A stretch of DNA of 26,793 nt from a virus. Each line of letters opens with the position of its first letter. The stretch's first letter is position 1. The stretch covers positions 1 through 26,793 of IMG/VR virus record IMGVR_UViG_3300031785_002134, one strand, 5' to 3'. Position numbers and translations under genes: made by a program. The notes beneath the pieces are model-generated. The model was not told the DNA's origin and did not search any database. It worked only from the letters and a program-made list of their open reading frames with translations. Positions 1-5,608 of this stretch are shown piece after piece.

Positions 1-581
1 CAGGTACTAATGAAGACCTATGTGCAGATAAAGGTGTAAGACATAATGTATCAAATACAATTATTGTAGATGATTGGGATAATGTTGAAAGATATGTTTT
101 TGAAAATAGACATTCATTTGCAGGTATTTCTTTCTTAGCAATGTCAGGCGATAAAGATTATAATCAAGCACCGAACACAGCAGTGATTACAGCAAAAGAT
201 ATGGTAAAGAAATATGGCAATGCTGCAATCTTTGCATCAGGTATGGTTGTTGACGCGTTAAAAGTCTTTAATAATTTATGGGATGCGTGTTCTACAGCAA
301 AAGGTTTTGGTGAAGATATATCTTTGGAAACTTCTGAGAATGCTATGAAGCGAGATTGGATAAGAAGATTTAAAAAGTTTGGAGATAATTATCTTAATTC
401 AGATGCAGATGTAGCAGAACATTGTTTGAAGGATGCGTACTTATTGCATAAGTGGAATAAAATACAATCAACACTTAAAACAGTTGATTGGAAAGAAGAT
501 ATAAAAGAAAGAAAGTATACTGATGTTGATACACTCGCTGCAGCCGCCTGCGCAGGTGGTGCCTGTGAAATCGATTTCTAA
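1..581 (+). CDS. C-terminal part of a probable adenosylcobalamin-dependent (class II) ribonucleotide reductase
   Basis: The reading frame is open from base 3, so the gene begins upstream of the window; about 192 residues are visible. The fragment reads like the end of a B12-dependent ribonucleoside-triphosphate reductase: a GISFL segment after a conserved N-R-x-S-F-A stretch, a Y-x-Q-A-P segment shortly after, and a C-terminal CAGGAC (Cys-X4-Cys) tail. In known class II enzymes such a CX4C pair re-reduces the active-site disulphide. The enzyme would make deoxynucleotides for phage DNA synthesis in the cytoplasm. The gene overlaps the next one by 17 bases and leads a tightly packed + strand operon that includes cytochrome b. 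The catalytic barrel (finger-loop and thiyl cysteine) lies outside the window, so the class assignment rests on the tail motif and overall resemblance. A class I large subunit is the main alternative. Confidence 0.7.
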   Translation, partial: GTNEDLCADKGVRHNVSNTIIVDDWDNVERYVFENRHSFAGISFLAMSGDKDYNQAPNTAVITAKDMVKKYGNAAIFASGMVVDALKVFNNLWDACSTAKGFGEDISLETSENAMKRDWIRRFKKFGDNYLNSDADVAEHCLKDAYLLHKWNKIQSTLKTVDWKEDIKERKYTDVDTLAAAACAGGACEIDF

Positions 582-741
582 AGTCGTTTCACCTTGTATA
601 AAAATATGTACTCTACAAAATGATTTTTGCATTGGTTGCGGCCGGTCAACACAAGAAATTGCAGAATGGTCAACAGCATCTAAAAAAAGAAAGGAAGAAA
701 TTCTTGAAAGATTACCAGATAGATTGCGAAGAATGTTATGA
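565..741 (+). CDS. DUF1289-family small cysteine-rich protein
   Basis: This is a 58-residue protein with the hallmark pattern of the DUF1289 family: S-P-C-I-K-I-C near the N-terminus, then F-C-I-G-C-G-R, then E-I-A-E-W, then a charged helix ending L-P-x-R-L. The four cysteines (CxxxC and CxxC) suggest a metal or Fe-S site. The family is common in proteobacteria and its function is not established. I chose the GTG at 565 because an AGGTGG sequence lies just upstream at 554-559 and the family motif begins a few residues later. An ATG at 523 in the same frame would add 14 residues that look like a read through the reductase tail. The gene overlaps the reductase end by 17 bases. Its presence in a phage suggests acquisition from a proteobacterial host. 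Confidence 0.75.
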   Translation: MKSISKVVSPCIKICTLQNDFCIGCGRSTQEIAEWSTASKKRKEEILERLPDRLRRML

Positions 742-838
742 AACTTCCTTTGTTGCATCATATAAAAAACCTGTTTACTGCCCGATCTGTGGCAGAAGAG
801 CCGAAGCCGAAGAAGTTCAATCCATGGATAAGGATTAA
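704..838 (+). CDS. Small zinc-ribbon protein with a probable TTG start
   Basis: This is a 44-residue protein with two CxxC knuckles, C-E-E-C and C-P-I-C-G, about 21 residues apart, followed by an acidic R-A-E-A-E-E tail. That is a classic minimal zinc ribbon. No ATG lies close before the first knuckle in this frame, but a TTG at 704 is preceded six bases earlier by AAGGAAG (691-697), the best ribosome site nearby, so I place the start there. An ATG at 620 would add residues that are just the DUF1289 gene read out of frame. Many T4-like phages carry similar tiny ribbon proteins of unknown role, possibly nucleic-acid or protein binders. It overlaps the DUF1289 gene by 38 bases and belongs to the same operon. 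Confidence 0.55.
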   Translation: MKDYQIDCEECYETSFVASYKKPVYCPICGRRAEAEEVQSMDKD

Positions 839-848
839 CAGTAAAAAG

Positions 849-926
849 ATGACTGACATCGAAAAAATGGATAAAGGCTTTAATGGAAAAACATATAGTA
901 TAAATGGAATAGACGTAGACTTTTAA
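849..926 (+). CDS. Micro-ORF (25 codons) coupled to cytochrome b
   Basis: A 25-codon frame begins at ATG 849 (M-T-D-I-E-K) and ends in a TAA that shares its last base with the cytochrome b start (TAATG at 924-928). I do not recognise the peptide. Its own ribosome site is poor: AAGGA lies 14 bases upstream. The frame stays open back to an ATG at 738, which overlaps the DUF1289 stop as ATGA, so a 62-residue product is also possible. That version would overlap the zinc ribbon almost completely. The case for a real gene is positional: cytochrome b has no Shine-Dalgarno of its own at a usable distance, and termination-reinitiation from this frame would explain how it is translated. Confidence 0.35.
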   Translation: MTDIEKMDKGFNGKTYSINGIDVDF

Positions 927-2179
927 TGGCAAAAACTAAATTTAAAAACCCTATAGTAAACTGGATTGATTATAGACTTGGTTTATTTTCATTCTTAAAT
1001 CATGAGCTTACTGAATATCCAACACCTAAAAATTTAAATTACTTTTGGAACTTTGGTTCATTAGCAGGTATAACACTTGTTATAATGATAATTACAGGTA
1101 TTGTTTTAAGTATGCACTATACTGCTCATATTGATTACGCATTTGATTCTGTTGAAAGAATTATGAGAGATGTAAATCATGGCTGGTTGTTAAGATACAT
1201 TCATATGAATGGTGCAAGTTTCTTTTTTATAGTTACATACATACATATATTCCGTGGGCTGTACTACGGGTCGTATAAAGCGCCGCGTGAACTTCTTTGG
1301 ATTCTTGGTGTATTAATACTATTACTGATGATGGCAACTGCTTTTATGGGTTATGTTTTGCCTTGGGGTCAAATGAGTTTTTGGGGTGCAACGGTAATTA
1401 CAAATCTATTTAGTGCGTTACCATTAATAGGCGAAAGTGTTGTGACGTGGCTATGGGGTGGTTTTAGTGTCGACAATGCTACATTGAATAGATTTTTTAG
1501 TTTACACTTTGTATTACCTTTTGTAATAGTAGGTGTAGTAATTTTACACTTGATTGCACTACATAAATTCGGTTCAAATAATCCTATAGGAATTGATGTA
1601 AAAGGTAAACAAGACACTATACCATTTCATCCGTATTATACAATTAAAGATTTATTTGGACTTGGTGTATTTTTAACATTCTTTGCTGCAGCAGTATTTT
1701 TCTTTCCAAATTTTATGGGACATCCTGATAATTACATACCTGCGAATCCTTTAGTTACACCTGCACATATTGTACCAGAATGGTACTTTCTACCTTTTTA
1801 TGCTATATTAAGAGCTGTACCTGATAAATTAGGTGGAGTGCTTGCAATGTTTGGTGCAATCGTAGTATTGTTTATTTTACCTTGGTTAGATAGACAACCT
1901 ATAAGAAGTTCAAACTTTAGGCCACTATATAAAATGTTTTTTTGGATTTTATTTGCAGATTGTATATTATTAGGTTATCTTGGTGCAATGCCTGCCGAAG
2001 GTATATACGTAGTATTAAGTAGAATAGCAACTGGATATTATTTCTTTCACTTTTTAATATTACTACCTTTACTACCAAAGTTTGAACCTACAAGGGCTTT
2101 ACCTGTTAGTATTGGTTCTCCAATATTCGAAAGGTCATCGTATGCATCACATGTAATGGCGGCACGAGAAAAAAAATAA
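926..2179 (+). CDS. petB: Cytochrome b of respiratory complex III (ubiquinol:cytochrome c reductase), phage-encoded
   Basis: This is a complete 417-residue cytochrome b, the membrane core of the bc1 complex that oxidises quinol and moves electrons across the inner membrane. All signature residues are present. The heme ligand pairs H93/H107 and H194/H208 each have 13 residues between them; the second spacing fits cytochrome b rather than b6. The Qo-site segments [13 protein letters not shown] and PEWY (284-287) are intact. H213 and K241-D242 fit the Qi site. The N-terminal heme-binding half and C-terminal quinone half are fused with about eight membrane helices, followed by a roughly 33-residue soluble tail. 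The sequence resembles alphaproteobacterial and mitochondrial homologues. No Rieske or cytochrome c1 gene is nearby, so the product would have to join host partner subunits. Its start overlaps the preceding micro-ORF stop, and a GIY-YIG endonuclease gene follows eight bases later. The open frame and intact motifs argue against a decaying gene. Confidence 0.97.
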   Translation: MAKTKFKNPIVNWIDYRLGLFSFLNHELTEYPTPKNLNYFWNFGSLAGITLVIMIITGIVLSMHYTAHIDYAFDSVERIMRDVNHGWLLRYIHMNGASFFFIVTYIHIFRGLYYGSYKAPRELLWILGVLILLLMMATAFMGYVLPWGQMSFWGATVITNLFSALPLIGESVVTWLWGGFSVDNATLNRFFSLHFVLPFVIVGVVILHLIALHKFGSNNPIGIDVKGKQDTIPFHPYYTIKDLFGLGVFLTFFAAAVFFFPNFMGHPDNYIPANPLVTPAHIVPEWYFLPFYAILRAVPDKLGGVLAMFGAIVVLFILPWLDRQPIRSSNFRPLYKMFFWILFADCILLGYLGAMPAEGIYVVLSRIATGYYFFHFLILLPLLPKFEPTRALPVSIGSPIFERSSYASHVMAAREKK

Positions 2180-2187
2180 ATAACTAA

Positions 2188-2589
2188 ATGTGGTATTATA
2201 ATGGTAAACTCTTCGAGTCTACACCAAATGAATTTCAAGGATTCGTATATCAACTCACCGAAGTTTATTCCAACAAAAAATATATTGGAAAGAAGAACTT
2301 CTGGAAACCTAAAATTCTACCCATCACTAAAACACGTAAGAGACGTGTACGCACACGTGTTGAATCAAACTGGAAAGACTATTATGGGTCGTCCAATGAA
2401 GTATGCCAACTCATCGAAGAACACGGCAAAGAAAGGTTTAAACGTGAAATTTTAAAACTCTGTAAAACAAAAGGCGAAATGTCTTATTATGAAGCCAAGC
2501 TTCAGTTCGACCACAATGTATTGTTTAGAGATGACTACTACAATAACTTTATTGGTTGTAGAATACATGCAAAACATTTAACAAGTTAA
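2188..2589 (+). CDS. GIY-YIG family endonuclease (possible homing endonuclease)
   Basis: This 133-residue protein shows the GIY-YIG nuclease pattern: F-V-Y-Q-L-T at 19-24, K-Y-I-G-K-K at 31-36, a basic patch K-T-R-K-R-R-V-R-T-R around 48-57, D-Y-Y-G-S-S at 64-69, and a candidate catalytic glutamate E102 in the Y-Y-E-A-K segment. Similar short GIY-YIG proteins recur in marine T4-like phages. Such enzymes cut DNA and some spread themselves and their flanks into related phages. The gene starts eight bases after the cytochrome b stop, with no good ribosome site, which suggests dependence on upstream translation. Its position directly beside a host-derived gene raises the possibility that it helped mobilise that gene. 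Free-standing homing activity is inferred, not shown. Confidence 0.8.
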   Translation: MWYYNGKLFESTPNEFQGFVYQLTEVYSNKKYIGKKNFWKPKILPITKTRKRRVRTRVESNWKDYYGSSNEVCQLIEEHGKERFKREILKLCKTKGEMSYYEAKLQFDHNVLFRDDYYNNFIGCRIHAKHLTS

Positions 2590-2640
2590 TCACTTTTTCC
2601 TTTACATTTAAGTGAAACTGTGGTAGAATTAATATAATAG
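2587..2640 (+). promoter_or_regulatory. Early-type sigma70-like promoter cassette, copy 1
   Basis: A TTTACA -35 box at 2601-2606 is followed after 17 bases by a TAGAAT -10 box at 2624-2629. Upstream lies TTAATCACTTTTTCC, shared with two later copies. A second TATAAT (2633-2638) sits a few bases downstream, but no -35 box is at the right distance for it. The promoter lies between the endonuclease and the next small gene (ATG 2656, ribosome site AAGGAG). A host RNA polymerase sigma70-type holoenzyme should recognise it. Confidence 0.75.
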
Positions 2641-2655
2641 AAAAGGAGTTTTAAA

Positions 2656-2859
2656 ATGCCTAAGAAAAAATCTAATATAATCGATTTTAAAAAAGCAGCA
2701 GCTAAAAAATTTAATGAAGAAAACGAAATAGTTTTTACTGTTGACGATCAAACCTATTCTCTTGGTGAAATGGTTCATCAAGCTCATAATGATAATGGGA
2801 TTGAGTTTGTATTTAAGTTGGAGGAATTTGATGACGACGACGAACCAACCGTCCACTGA
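2656..2859 (+). CDS. Small protein of unknown function with basic N-terminus and acidic C-terminus
   Basis: This is a 67-residue protein I do not recognise. The first 18 residues are lysine-rich (M-P-K-K-K-S, then K-K-A-A-A-K-K), the middle has a short beta-like segment (I-V-F-T-V-D-D-Q-T-Y), and the end is strongly acidic (E-E-F-D-D-D-D-E). An AAGGAG ribosome site lies about eight bases before the ATG and promoter copy 1 lies just upstream, so it is probably expressed early. The last 29 bases overlap the next gene in another frame. The charge polarity would suit a small binder of host proteins or nucleic acid, but nothing in the sequence fixes a function. Confidence 0.75.
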   Translation: MPKKKSNIIDFKKAAAKKFNEENEIVFTVDDQTYSLGEMVHQAHNDNGIEFVFKLEEFDDDDEPTVH

Positions 2860-3043
2860 ATTTAATTACAGTGGCGTAGAAGTTGACTTGTTAAAAAAGC
2901 AGTTAGCTGAAGAAACTAAAGAAAAGTATGCGTTATATAAACGTATTAAAGAACTTACTGAAGAATTAGAAGTATATAAAAATAAAAGTCCAGAATTATC
3001 ACTTAATTCTGGACCAAATCAAATACAAAGGGAAAAGACTTAG
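2831..3043 (+). CDS. Small coiled-coil protein of unknown function
   Basis: This 70-residue protein starts at ATG 2831, chosen because GGAGG lies six bases upstream (2820-2824). An ATG at 2741 in the same frame would add a hydrophobic stretch that is only the previous gene read out of frame. The N-terminus is Thr/Ser/Asn-rich. Residues about 17-50 form a charged heptad-like helix (V-D-L-L-K-K-Q-L-A-E-E onward) that looks like a coiled coil. The C-terminus is polar. It overlaps the preceding gene by 29 bases and is followed directly by promoter copy 2, so the pair forms a two-gene early unit. I do not recognise a family. Confidence 0.7.
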   Translation: MTTTNQPSTEFNYSGVEVDLLKKQLAEETKEKYALYKRIKELTEELEVYKNKSPELSLNSGPNQIQREKT

Positions 3044-3126
3044 TTAATATGTTAATCACTTTTTTTAAATTAAATGCATTTTTTCCTTTACATTTGCTAA
3101 AAACTATGGTAGAATATATCTATAAT
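3044..3126 (+). promoter_or_regulatory. Early-type sigma70-like promoter cassette, copy 2
   Basis: TTTACA at 3087-3092 and TAGAAT at 3110-3115 are 17 bases apart. The upstream block TTAATATGTTAATCACTTTTT (from 3044) matches copy 3, but an AT-rich insert of about 20 bases separates it from the -35 box. Transcription should start near 3122, about 240 bases before the next well-supported ribosome site. This makes a long leader. Confidence 0.75.
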
Positions 3127-3358
3127 GGAAAAAGAATTAAATAAAAAAATGAAGGAAAATAATTATGACATAGCTATAAGTAACCACCAGGATGTTGTGA
3201 TGGACAATGAAATAACGAGAAGCACATCAGGATTTACAGGTACGGAACTACCCAGGGAATCATCGGTGGAGTATAAAACGTTCCCTAGCCTTACCATGGG
3301 GCGGACCCATCGGTCGGTAAGGTTAGATGTCTTGATCGCCGCCCCACAGAATTTGGAG
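3122..3358 (+). ncRNA. Candidate structured RNA leader with a GC-rich pseudoknot
   Basis: From 3241 to 3345 the GC content is about 55 percent, well above the AT-rich surroundings, and the segment is strongly self-complementary. CTAGCCTTACC (3285-3295) pairs with GGTAAGGTTAG (3316-3326) as an 11-pair stem with one G-U. Its loop segment TGGGGCGG (3297-3304) pairs perfectly with CCGCCCCA (3339-3346), giving an H-type pseudoknot. A competing inner hairpin ATGGG/CCCAT (3296-3300/3306-3310) is also possible. Upstream, GGTA/TACC (3239-3242/3249-3252) closes a loop whose GGAAC can pair with GTTCC at 3280-3284, in competition with AGGGAA/TTCCCT (3254-3259/3281-3286). The element ends just before the GGAGG ribosome site (3354-3358) of the next gene. 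It could be a cis-regulator, a riboswitch or a small RNA. I cannot match it to a known class. Confidence 0.5.
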
Positions 3359-3373
3359 GCAGCATATGCCTAG
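3125..3373 (+). CDS. Doubtful 82-codon ORF across the structured leader
   Basis: An open frame begins at ATG 3125, only nine bases after the promoter -10 box, so a transcript from that promoter would be essentially leaderless for it. The frame uses many codons otherwise uncommon here (CCC, CGG, GGG, ACG, TCG), all in the stretch with strong RNA pairing. The predicted product has no recognisable motif and runs a few bases into the next gene. I think the open frame is a side effect of GC-richness in a structured RNA, but a real small protein cannot be excluded. Confidence 0.2.
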   Translation: MEKELNKKMKENNYDIAISNHQDVVMDNEITRSTSGFTGTELPRESSVEYKTFPSLTMGRTHRSVRLDVLIAAPQNLEAAYA

Positions 3374-3578
3374 TCCATCAGAAATACAATCAATGCTTCC
3401 ACTATTTCTTCAACTCCTCTTCTTCGCGGTAGCTGGGGCATTGATTGTAGGTGTATTCTTTTCCATAGTTGGTTTTTTCTTTCGTAATGCAATTATAATT
3501 ATGATTATCATTGGTTTACTTTTTGCAGTCAACTATGGATATGTTGATATAACAAAAATTTTTGGAGCAGTACAATGA
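3366..3578 (+). CDS. Small two-helix membrane protein
   Basis: This 70-residue, very hydrophobic protein has two predicted membrane helices, about residues 11-39 and 41-56, separated by a single Arg-Asn turn (F-F-R-N). A short polar N-terminus (M-P-S-P-S-E) and a short C-terminus follow the usual layout of small phage inner-membrane proteins. The ATG follows GGAGG by seven bases and lies directly downstream of the structured leader, so its expression may be controlled by that RNA. It overlaps the next gene by ATGA. Two-helix proteins of this size include holins, but the location in an early-type block and lack of a nearby endolysin make that only one option. Confidence 0.7.
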   Translation: MPSPSEIQSMLPLFLQLLFFAVAGALIVGVFFSIVGFFFRNAIIIMIIIGLLFAVNYGYVDITKIFGAVQ

Positions 3579-3940
3579 GTATGCATTTAATGCCAGTATA
3601 TTATAATAATTTAAATAGTAAAAAAAGAAAAAAACCTTTTCGTAAAGCAGGCTGGCAAAAAGCTCAAGATGAACATGATAAGTGGCTTATGTCAAGAGGA
3701 GCACATCCAAGCCAAATCAAAAATAAAAAGAAATGTTCTGGCGTAAAAGCACCTAATTACAAAGAACATTCAAGATCTCTACCAACTAGTGACTACACCG
3801 GTCCTATAGTTGGTAAGTCCAAACAAAATACCTATACAGGTAGTTTCATTACTGGTATCGCTACAATGCATAAATCAAATATGGTACCAGTAAATAAGAA
3901 TACAAAAGGTTCTGATTATGCAACTATGAGGAGAAATTAA
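3575..3940 (+). CDS. Basic protein of unknown function
   Basis: This 121-residue protein is rich in Lys, Asn and Ser. A basic N-terminal part (S-K-K-R-K-K-P-F-R-K-A-G-W-Q-K-A) leads into an amphipathic helix ending D-K-W-L-M-S-R-G, then a Gly/Thr-rich, probably flexible second half. Its start overlaps the stop of the membrane protein gene (ATGA), so the two are probably translationally coupled. Promoter copy 3 begins right after its stop. I do not recognise a family. The charge suggests nucleic-acid or membrane-surface contact, but that is inference. Confidence 0.7.
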   Translation: MSMHLMPVYYNNLNSKKRKKPFRKAGWQKAQDEHDKWLMSRGAHPSQIKNKKKCSGVKAPNYKEHSRSLPTSDYTGPIVGKSKQNTYTGSFITGIATMHKSNMVPVNKNTKGSDYATMRRN

Positions 3941-4003
3941 TTAATATGTTAATCACTTTTTCCTTTACATTTGCTGAAAAGTGTGGTAGAATATAACTAT
4001 AAT
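3941..4003 (+). promoter_or_regulatory. Early-type sigma70-like promoter cassette, copy 3
   Basis: TTTACA (3964-3969) and TAGAAT (3987-3992) are 17 bases apart, with the shared upstream block TTAATATGTTAATCACTTTT from 3941. This is the most compact copy, and it drives the run of genes from 4025 towards gp33. Confidence 0.78.
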
Positions 4004-4024
4004 AAAAAATTGGGAGTTTAAATT

Positions 4025-4219
4025 ATGTTTAATTATGAAAAAATCATCAAACAATTAGAGTTAATGAATACTGGTGAAAGGCTAAGATTCTGCGAACTAT
4101 TATGTGAAAAGAATGATATGTTAGCTTTTGCCATATCAAATAATATTGAAGTCACCATGATGGATAAAGTCTTTCTTGAAAACGAAAAGAAAGTACAAAA
4201 GTCTTTAGGAAAGCTATAG
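4025..4219 (+). CDS. Small protein of unknown function
   Basis: This is a 64-residue, probably helical protein (M-F-N-Y-E-K-I-I-K-Q-L-E-L) with two cysteines in the R-F-C-E-L-L-C-E segment and a lysine-rich C-terminus. A GGGAG ribosome site lies about eight bases upstream and promoter copy 3 ends about 20 bases before the start, so it is the first gene of its transcript. The next gene begins five bases after its stop. I do not recognise a family. Confidence 0.7.
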   Translation: MFNYEKIIKQLELMNTGERLRFCELLCEKNDMLAFAISNNIEVTMMDKVFLENEKKVQKSLGKL

Positions 4220-4223
4220 GAAA

Positions 4224-4469
4224 ATGAAAAATCCTATAGCAAAATATTTAATGTGCTCTTATGCATATTATAAACTTGATAAAAATTTAATAACTGATCA
4301 AGAGTTTGATCAGTTAGCAAAACATATCTTGGATAATTGGGATGCTATTGATCATCCACACAAATATCTAATCACCAAAGATATGTTACAGGCGGGTACT
4401 TACTTAGGTGAATATCCAAATATTGTAAAAGGCGCAGTCGGAGATTATATAAGGGAGAATAAATTATGA
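4224..4469 (+). CDS. Small protein with weak resemblance to the N-terminal Ia domain of NAD-dependent DNA ligase
   Basis: This 81-residue protein contains A-Y-Y-K-L-D-K-N-L-I-T-D-Q-E-F-D-Q-L, which recalls the Y-Y-x-x-D-x-P-x-I-S-D-x-E-Y-D-x-L motif that binds NMN in bacterial NAD-dependent ligases. The rest of a ligase is absent, so it cannot be an active ligase. Short proteins of this type occur in marine T4-like phages without known function. It overlaps the next gene by ATGA (4466-4469) and lies five bases after the previous stop, in one operon running to gp33. The ligase resemblance is a motif observation only. Confidence 0.7.
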   Translation: MKNPIAKYLMCSYAYYKLDKNLITDQEFDQLAKHILDNWDAIDHPHKYLITKDMLQAGTYLGEYPNIVKGAVGDYIRENKL

Positions 4470-5608
4470 GTTTGACAGCATTAAAAGGTAGAAAGTCTAC
4501 AAAAAAAGTAGCAAGAGCAAAAGCTCGTACAGGCTTAGCTGGTGTTCCAGTTGACAAAGGTTTCAACGCAGTAAAAGATTACTTTCATTTACAGGTTGAT
4601 AGAAAAGATTGTATTCAACAAGTTAAAACTTGGGTTAAGAAAAACTTTCCGGAACCATCAAAATACATTTTAGCAAATCCAGAATATCATTTTTCAATGA
4701 CACATAATGCAGCTACTGCTTTCTGGTATAACAACGACTTATATAAAAATAATGATGCTGACGGCAATATCGCTAAAGAATTTTTAAATGGTTTATTTGA
4801 TAAGATGATACCTCTAATTGAAAAAGGTAAAGTCATATATGAAGAAAAACAAAAAACAATTAATAATGTTATTTCAATATCACCTGCAGTTAGGTTGATG
4901 AGAAAAATTAATAACACTATTATGCAAGAATTACTTGATCTTGAGGACAAGTGGATCGATGGTGAAGATGCCACTATTAATATTTATGATAGATTCAAGT
5001 ACCATGGCTTAACAAATACTGCAATAAGTCACGTTAAGCCGATGATTGAGGGTTGGCTTCTTGATTATGAAGACGCATATCACAAAAGATGCGATCAAGC
5101 TGTTGAAGGATACTCCCACCTGAAACGGTCAACCCTGAATCATAGAATTAAAGTTTGTAAAGCAATGCTTGAAGATCTTGAAAGAATAAGGTCTGCAACT
5201 AAAGCATCACGTAATGTTAAAGTTAAAAGACCTAAATCAATTGATAAACAAGTTTCAAGGGTTCAATACAAAAAAGAAGATAATGATTTTAAAATTGTAT
5301 CAATCAATCCAATTCAAATACCTACTAAAACTCGATTGTATGCATTCAATACAAAAAATAAAATGGTTACTGAATACATTACTGAAAGTCCAAATGGATT
5401 TGAAATATCTGGATCAACCATTAAAAACTTTTCAAAAGATTTAAGTAGAACAATATGTTTACGTAAACCACTTGATTTCTTACCGATTGTTTTACAGAAA
5501 ACACCAAATCAAATTAATGATGCTTGGAAACTACTTAAAACAAAAACTAAAGTACCTAATGGTAGAATAAATAAAGATACAATATTACTAAGGGTTTTAG
5601 ACAAATGA
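4466..5608 (+). CDS. Conserved-type phage protein of unknown function upstream of gp33
   Basis: This is a 380-residue protein with a strongly basic N-terminus (G-R-K-S-T-K-K-V-A-R-A-K-A-R) and a mostly helical middle. A second basic stretch lies near residues 250-265 (K-V-K-R-P-K-S). AGGGAGAA lies about seven bases before the ATG. It overlaps both neighbours by ATGA, so it is tightly coupled to the 81-residue gene and to gp33. Its place next to gp33 and gp32, and its basic patches, suggest a replication or transcription accessory role. I recognise no catalytic motif. T4 has gp59 between gp33 and gp32; this protein lies on the other side of gp33, is much longer, and I do not equate them. Confidence 0.8.
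   Translation: MSLTALKGRKSTKKVARAKARTGLAGVPVDKGFNAVKDYFHLQVDRKDCIQQVKTWVKKNFPEPSKYILANPEYHFSMTHNAATAFWYNNDLYKNNDADGNIAKEFLNGLFDKMIPLIEKGKVIYEEKQKTINNVISISPAVRLMRKINNTIMQELLDLEDKWIDGEDATINIYDRFKYHGLTNTAISHVKPMIEGWLLDYEDAYHKRCDQAVEGYSHLKRSTLNHRIKVCKAMLEDLERIRSATKASRNVKVKRPKSIDKQVSRVQYKKEDNDFKIVSINPIQIPTKTRLYAFNTKNKMVTEYITESPNGFEISGSTIKNFSKDLSRTICLRKPLDFLPIVLQKTPNQINDAWKLLKTKTKVPNGRINKDTILLRVLDK

Noticed and set aside
468-932. A 154-codon open frame on the - strand opposite the reductase end, DUF1289 and zinc ribbon genes
   Set aside because: The opposite strand holds recognisable motifs (CAGGAC, DUF1289, CxxC ribbon), so this frame is a shadow.
926-2179. Cytochrome b6 of a photosynthetic b6f complex
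   Set aside because: The second heme ligand pair has 13 residues between the histidines and the C-terminal subunit IV-like half is fused, both fitting bc1 cytochrome b.
2201-2455. An 84-codon + strand frame inside the GIY-YIG gene
   Set aside because: Out-of-frame with a recognisable nuclease; no motif of its own.
2633-2638. TATAAT just downstream of promoter copy 1 (and equivalents in copies 2 and 3) as the real -10 box
   Set aside because: No -35 box lies 16-18 bases upstream; the conserved TAGAAT has a TTTACA at exactly 17 bases in all three copies.
3122-3358. A tRNA, tmRNA or group I intron fragment in the GC-rich segment
   Set aside because: No cloverleaf, T-loop or intron core sequences can be found; the pairing pattern is a pseudoknot with competing hairpins.
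4466-5608. gp59 helicase loader
   Set aside because: In T4, gp59 lies between gp33 and gp32 and has about 217 residues; this protein is 380 residues, lies on the other side of gp33, and shows no motif I can match.
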